Positions 58,334 through 64,000 of a stretch of DNA of 64,000 nt are shown in pieces. The number at the start of each line of letters is the position of its first letter. Position 1 is the first letter of the stretch. The notes beneath the pieces are model-generated. The model was not told where the DNA came from and searched no databases. It worked only from the letters and a program-made list of their open reading frames with translations. This stretch comes from Pyrus communis (taxonomy: Eukaryota; Streptophyta; Magnoliopsida; Rosales; Rosaceae): the NCBI RefSeq assembly GCF_963583255.1, contig NC_084806.1, forward strand, positions 14,550,317 to 14,614,316, read 5' to 3'. The position numbers were made by a program, and so were the translations under genes.

Positions 58334-58961
58334 TGTGGATGCAAATTTCTTCCTCCTTGATCTTGCACAAAATTGCTCCTACAAAACAATTAACACCTTT
58401 GGTCAAGGCCAAGAGCCTCACAGCCCACGACGAATGTGTTGAGGGGGGGCTTTGGCCGAAGAACCTCCGATGCCAAAGTTAGAATTTAGAGATAAAGTGT
58501 TTGAGAATTTTAGAGAATTTTAGGAAGAGAATTGGAAGTCCTTTTTGGGAGAGAATAGTGAGCTATATATAGGGATATGGCCGGCCCTATTAGGAGAATA
58601 GGGACCAGCCATTTAGGTATTTTTTGGGTGTAAATTGTGGTTATTTAGCCATTAATAGATTAATTAGGTAATAAATCTATTAATTGACTAATTAACATAT
58701 TTTGAAAGAAATTATCTGGGGAGTTATGGAATGATTAAGATAATTAGCTAATTGATTAGCTAAAAAAAGGAAAATCAGGTTTAAAAAAATATATGGAATG
58801 AGATAGGTTTTGAATCGTTACCTACCTTGGGCACTTTTGACTTGGTTGAGGGATGATTGCCCGCTGCTCGCGCATAGGAATCCTGGTATGCCTCAAGTGT
58901 ATTTTTGTCCTCTTTTATCCAAAAATCCACGTGTCACTTTGTGATTATTTTTGGCTTCACA
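58334..58961 (-). repeat. LTR of the Tat-like element (5' LTR in element orientation)
   Basis: 628 bp, TGTGGATGCAAATTTCTTCC to TTTTTGGCTTCACA. The minus-strand sequence just inside reads TTGGTGCTTTCATTGAGAG, the place for the primer-binding site. Confidence 0.92.
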
Positions 58962-58966
58962 ATAAT

Positions 58967-59810
58967 GTTATCTACATGCCAAACTGAGACAACCCGATCC
59001 AGAATATCTACCTAGACATAGAATCGAGATGTGTTGGCCAATACTTAAAGAGTGACGAAGCCATAAAATGATAATGATGTGGAAAATGCAAATTAATTTG
59101 AAACTTAAAATCATACACTATTTACAAGCAACTCAATTAGGTGACGATTAAAAGCCGTTAAACCATGTCTTGAATTGGGGGTGTACTTTTCATTTTGTGT
59201 TGTGGACTCCATAGGGAAGGTCCAATAATTACAATCTAGTTCCATTGAAAAGATTAATAAGGAAGGTACACCTATCTGCTAGCAACAATGGGCCTTGGAA
59301 ACTACGCGTTTTTGTAATGTGATACATCATTTTAATCTCCTAATAATTATATGGAAAGTGTACCTTTAAAATTGTCTAGTAGTCTTTAATATGGTGAAAG
59401 AAATGAGTTGTTAATAACATATTAGAAAAATAATTTGCAAAGTATGTACAAATGTAAGGGAACAAATGCATGTAAAAGAAGTGAATAATGACTGTTTTGG
59501 AGTGCTAACAATAATTTTTAAGCTAAGTTTGATAGAAATTTGCTAATGACAACATCAAATAAAGTAAGGAACATGTATTTGTAGTAATTATATAGACTGC
59601 ATTGCAAATTCCTCCTAATCACTAGCGGAGCAAGTGTGGGCAATGGATGCTATTGACCTAACGATCTCATATTTTCACTTACTAATTATTAGCTTTGACC
59701 CCAAGTATACTATAAAAATAGAAGAATTGAAGTTTAATTAATATTCTCTTGTGAATAATTATGGTTTGCATCAAATATTGCAGTGCACTAAGACTAAGAC
59801 AGATGTATAT
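58967..59810. other. intergenic, no gene recognised
   Basis: AT-rich. 58985-59050 (CAACCCGATCCAGAATATC, GATGTGTTGGCCAATACTTA) faintly recalls the left end of the solo LTRs at 7589 and 13023, which read GTGCTGGCCGACACC, so a small related fragment is possible. Confidence 0.4.
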
Positions 59811-60190
59811 GTAAAAGGATAATGCTAGTAACCAATTTTTAGATCAAATTTGTAAATCGTGCGATGTATTATTAATAGGCTAAATTGTCAAACGATTGAG
59901 TTACGAAGTTTTGAAAATTGCCCAAACTTTGGCTAAGAGCTCCGGGGCACTGAACGGAGTTTTTAACGGAATGACCAAAATGATGGATGGTAGACAATCT
60001 CAGGGACCACTTCTATGATTTGAAATCTCAAGGACCAAAGTGATGTGTTATGCAAATCTCAGGAACCATTTTGGCTATTTAGCCTTATCAATATAAAATA
60101 AGCACATTAATTAACACTTAAATAATAATTCAATTATCAATAACCAAATTATATGGTTTACAAAATATAGTTCAAAGTCATGCACATATT
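59811..60190. repeat. MITE of the GTAATGCTAG family, interrupted by another MITE
   Basis: The left half (GATAATGCTAGTAACCAATT) and right half (TAAGCACATTAATTAACACT, AATAATTCAATTATCAATAA) correspond to the copies at 29356 and 32028, with the insertion at 59878-60084 between them. The right terminus is decayed. Confidence 0.6.
59878..60084. mobile_element. Mutator-type MITE with 9-bp target duplication
   Basis: 207 bp, GGCTAAATTGTC to GGCTATTTAGCC, flanked by TTATTAATA (59869-59877) and TTATCAATA (60085-60093), a 9-bp duplication with one transition. Inside are CTCAAGGACCAAAGTGA and CTCAGGAACCATTTTGG, shared with the right arm of the MITE at 46447-46757. No transposase. Confidence 0.75.
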
Positions 60191-63100
60191 TTGCTAAGAG
60201 AAAAGAGTGCACCGCTAGAAACTTTTGCTTAGTATACATTTTAATGAGAACTTATTACTCATGCCCCTATAGAGTTAAAGCCTGGCTCTGCCAATGCTCT
60301 TAATCTACATTTTATGAATCATTTCTTACTAACTTTAACTCAGAAAACTTATAAATCCCTCACCTAAACATAGCTTAAAAGAAAATTTATTTTTTAAAAT
60401 TCCCGATTACAGTGATAAAGAAGGAAAAGAGAGAAACGCTAAAAGAACTTTGTCCCACGGCGTTGATCATCCTTGACCTTCAGGGGCATTTTTTTCCCTT
60501 TGAATTTGTGGCTGAGATGGGTATCCCCTCTTCCACAATTAGGTGAAGACCAGGCGGGCTAGAAACCGCAACGGGAAACCTTTCGCCGCGTCACAGGATT
60601 CTTTTGCGCCACGCATATTTTCCATATTTAAACAGTTTTGTTTTTCTTTTGCCTTGAAAAATATGCATGTGATGAGTTGGGGAAGAACATATAGGTAGAA
60701 TTCTTTATAAAAAGTATTTATCAAATACAGAACACATAAACCGTTGTGAATGTTAATTCAGAGGACGTAGCCGCCGCCACTTTCATTTTGAAATGCAGTC
60801 TGACCTATAACAATTCGTGTTCTGGGCTGAATGTGGCCAACTTATTTTCGCTGCATAATTTTTGGTTTCCTTAGCCAAATTAAACTGGCCTGTTTTTATG
60901 CATATTTTATTCTGTCGCAATCAAAGGAATAAGCCTACATTTGATAAGGAAACGTAGCAAAAATACAATAGTTGAGCAGAGCTACAGCATGTTGCTCCAT
61001 GTATGAGCGCGAACAGAATCCTCTTCAGAGTGAGACAGTGTGTTTTGGTTCAAGATCATGAGGATTTTCAAGTTTCAAACCCGAGTTAATAATAAATGAA
61101 ACCTCTTCGTTTTAGGGATCAAAGTTCCAGCTTGTCAGTATTAAACGTTGACAAAATGTTGCATGCTTCATGTTGATTTTTGTTAGGGCACGTTGGGTGA
61201 AATCATTGTATTGATTTTTTTTTTTCTTTCCATTTTTTATGTTAGTGGGTTAACAGGGGAAACCTAATAATCAAATGACTTTTGGCCTTTGCCATTCATG
61301 AGATGCCAGGCAGCAAGCAACCATGGTATGTATGAATGGATTTTCCCCCCCAATCATATTCTCTACTCTTAAATACAAATAAGGGTTTGATTTGAGTGGG
61401 GTTGGCTATTGGCCTTTGTGTGGATGATGGCAGTGAAGCTTCCACTGCAGCAGAAAGAATGGAAGACTAGCAAACAGAAAACTAACAAACGGAACAATTA
61501 AAAATTAAAACTGAAAACTCATTAGGTTATTTTAGTTGGCCATTTTGGTTTGACTGATATAGATTGGATTTTGTCCTAACCATTCAATAAAGTTATTATA
61601 TGATTTTTTATTAACATTCAAAGATTTAAGACCCTTACATTAGTTTTCGTTATATGGAATAAACTAAAAGAGGATGAAGATACAAAAATAAACAGGAGTG
61701 AATGAGAAAAAAGGTGAGTGAAAGATCAGTTCGGGTATCTTTACTTCCCCTCTTAATGCAACCCACTTCAAACTTTCTACCCGGTCAGAGTGCTCTCTGT
61801 AAGCACTCTAAAAATTAAGAGAATAAGTGAATGGCTATGACCTTGTCCATGTGGACCTAAGGAGAACTCACTTCTTGGTTTGGCTGGACTTAGGGAATGG
61901 TCTATTAGCATTTTACATGGGCTATGAGTATTGGTCTATGTACGTATTGGGTTGGACTATTATTGCAAAATTGGTGGGTTTAGGCAACCAGTAAATCCTA
62001 GGAGTGAGTCTTAGTAGATGGTAGCTGAATTTATAATCTAAGATCAATTCCAATAGGCACATCTTTCTCACAGATTGTGAACAGAGCGCTAGTCTAGAGC
62101 AACTTTTACTTGTCATCCAAGTAATGATCAAGTTCCGTGGAAGGATGGAACTGAATTTGGTGGAACGTTCCAAACTCTGACCACTCACTTGTATGTTGTA
62201 TTGTATACACTACATATATCTCAAATGGAGTTAAGGAAGAAGAAGAAAAACGGTATGACGTGTAGAGTAAGCTTAATTAAGCGTGAGAGCTGTAATCAAA
62301 TTTTGGCTTGGGATAAACGAAACTGTACTAGTAGAAAAGAGTTTCTTTAAATAACCTGGGCAACCTTTGTATGAAGTATGCCCCTCTGTTGTTTGTCCCC
62401 CTGTACAAATAATAACAACGGCCAACCTAATCATGTGTAAACAAGAAACATATAATACTAGCTAACAACCAGGAAACTAAAAAATCTTTTGGTAGATCTA
62501 GGTTACAACAAGATACTAACAACTAGGAAACTTACACACTATAAGGAACTAGGTGACTTGCTATCACTACCAGATGAGGTGTGAATAACAATTTTCTCCC
62601 CCTCCATCCGACCACCTTTCTTCATCCCTCATTAAACCAAATATACACTTTCTTTATATTTTTAATCAAAAAAATAGAAAACTTAAAACCAAAATCGAAA
62701 TAAATATCATATCAGCACCTGCACTTGGTCACTCAATTTGTAAGTGTAGTATTTTTGGTTAGACGTAGTGGACTTCAACAAACCCTAAAGAAAGCAAATC
62801 TCAGAGAGATATGGAAAGGGAATTTTTATGGGGATAGGATGATACTCTTTTTTCAGGTACACTATATACGACCTACGATACTCGATAGTCTTCTTTACAA
62901 TGGTTTCTTTCATGCTAAGTATATAACAAATGCCTACCCATCATCTTCAATCGTGACCATTTGTAGCCTGGGTTTGAGCTGTATTATTAATTCTTCGAAT
63001 TTGTTCTCATGCTGAGCAACTCTTTTTTTCCTTTGAAGTTGGTTTTACCAGTACTATAGTACTTGTGCTTGGTACAACTCCAAGGACAATTTCTTTCAGT

Positions 63101-63833
63101 TGTCGTATCAGCTGTGATATTCTTTCGACTTTCTGCTCAAATTGCGATTCCAAATATATTTGTTCTAGCTTCATCTTAAATATTAAGATAAGACTTTCAT
63201 TAAAACAAAGATTCTGTGCTTATGTTATCAGCTTGAAAACAATGTTCTACTTTCTTTTGTTGCGTGTGAGTGTCGTCGGACATTCTACAATGTAGTATGT
63301 TCTTTTGTAGTGCCTGAATTGTCATTTCCGTAATCTGCCTTTCACAAAGGAGACCACCAAATTAAAATCTAGATTGTGGTCGGAAATTCTGCTTTTCGTT
63401 AGGGTTTGAAGATTGAGATTATTTTTCGTACTTTTCAAGCACCTCTTGAACTTTTCTAGCGAAGTGCAAAGAACAAAAAAAAAAATTATTTATTTTTTTG
63501 TCAAAACAAAATAACAATGGTATACGGTAGCGAAACTTTGAAATTTCATATTGACTTGTAGGAGACAAAAGGAGAGTCGCTATTACTGGAGTACAATAAG
63601 AAAATATGACTTGAGTGCAAAACATCATATGTATAAACAAATACTTTTAATTACTTGAGTTACAAAATTTATTAATACCAGCTCATGTATTTTTTTCTAT
63701 GTGTAAATTGAGTATTTCAAAATGTTTTTTTCCATACTCAAATCAACATTTAACAAATGATTAACATGATAAACGAGATTATGTGTCCTAGATTAAAAAT
63801 CATGTGGTCATAATTTTTAAAGCACATATCCTA
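60191..63833. other. intergenic, no gene recognised
   Basis: AT-rich. The minus frame at 61922-62188 and plus frames at 62725-63015 and 63065-63295 have no family resemblance and no splice-linked partners I could find. (T)n runs occur near 61217 and 63478-63500. I see nothing else to support. Confidence 0.45.
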
Positions 63834-64000
63834 TGGCTGAGAATGAATTCCAAATTAATGGGAGGAGGGACTTTGCATGAGTCTATAAGTAAGTTGGGCC
63901 ATTCTTTATGTTGCCAATCAATTTTATTGTGGAACCTCAACTTTCTTTATAGTATTGGTTTTATGGTGGAACCTCAACTTTCTTTACGGTATCAAAGTAG
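63834..64000 (+). mobile_element. second TRIM of the 35511 family, cut by the window edge
   Basis: GAGAATGAATTCCAAATTAATGG-like sequence (diverged TGTTGAGAATGA start at about 63834) continues GGGAGGAGGGACTTTGCATG and AACCTCAACTTTCTTTA (to about 63947), matching the 114-bp TRIM LTR. The last 40 bp of the LTR (GGTTTTATGGTGGAACCTC) are repeated at 63956-63986 and followed by GGTATCAAAG, a PBS-like string. The rest lies beyond the window. Confidence 0.75.

Larger units (their letters stand above)
48893..58961 (-). mobile_element. Ty3/gypsy Tat-like LTR retrotransposon, internally deleted
   Basis: A perfect 5-bp duplication ATAAT (48888-48892, 58962-58966) flanks LTRs of 630 and 628 bp (48893-49522, 58334-58961) that start TGTGGATGCAAA and end CACA. 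Coding order on the minus strand is gag (58171 to 56336), RNase H (56335 to 55757), integrase (55756 to about 55100). Next to the minus-strand 5' LTR is TTGGTGCTTTCATTGAGAG; the polypurine tract GTGTGGGGGCATT precedes the other LTR. Protease and most of the reverse transcriptase are missing. An antisense ORF (50280-51481) sits between integrase and 3' LTR, an arrangement known in the Tat clade (Grande, Retand). A 1.9-kb solo LTR is nested at 51794. LTR differences are modest, so it is relatively young. Confidence 0.9.

Noticed and set aside
61922..62188. 88-codon minus frame, checked as a possible retrotransposon or F-box piece
   Set aside because: No motif could be matched in any frame.
1..64000. 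CRISPR arrays, bacterial operons, rRNA/tRNA genes, organelle insertions
   Set aside because: Looked for and not seen; the short regular repeats found lie inside plant LTRs or between plant genes.

Overview
The window is a stretch of plant nuclear DNA: AT-rich, with split genes and dense, nested LTR retrotransposons and MITEs. The gene families and repeat style suggest a eudicot. A woody Rosaceae genome (apple, pear or similar) is my guess from the repeat families, not something the sequence proves. I see no rRNA or tRNA gene, organelle insertion, CRISPR array or bacterial feature.

Four host loci stand out. (1) 1594-3587, minus: a four-exon group IVc bHLH transcription factor, closest to Arabidopsis bHLH104/bHLH34 (iron-deficiency regulators). 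(2) 17876-22311, minus: the beta subunit of mitochondrial electron transfer flavoprotein (ETFB). Exons 3-5 are clean, but exon 2 has an in-frame TGA and exon 1 a one-base frameshift, so it reads as a pseudogene or null allele. (3) 27714-28790, minus: an intronless ATL-type RING-H2 E3 ligase, ATL16-like. (4) 47876-48295, plus: a small intronless AP2/ERF factor of the ERF095-098 type. As I recall Arabidopsis gene order, ERF096, ATL16 and ETFB are consecutive loci (At5g43410-43430), and bHLH34 lies beside ERF095 (At3g23210-23220). The window would then preserve an old gene neighbourhood inflated by transposons. A decayed WAT1/MtN21-type transporter fragment lies at the left edge (139-625).

Most of the remainder is repeats. 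4582-16642 is an old Copia element carrying two nested, related solo LTRs (7589-9722 and 13023-15302) and a hAT-type MITE. 23389-24265 is a hAT-like element with a perfect 8-bp target duplication. 35511-35961 is a TRIM with a perfect TTTAC duplication and an extra, truncated internal LTR copy; a relative begins at the right edge. 37413-45430 is a composite tandem array interrupted by a second Copia element (37812-44173). 48893-58961 is a Ty3/gypsy Tat-like element on the minus strand with a perfect ATAAT duplication, a gag-to-RNase H internal deletion, an antisense coiled-coil ORF and a nested 1.9-kb solo LTR. Several MITE families fill the gaps, including a Mutator-type MITE nested in another MITE.

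The host genes do not form an operon or obvious pathway; their shared interest is conserved order. Nothing looks like an entirely new biological system. The most checkable points are the broken ETFB copy, the gene-order conservation, the GC-AG intron in the bHLH gene, the TRIM architecture and the antisense ORF of the Tat element.
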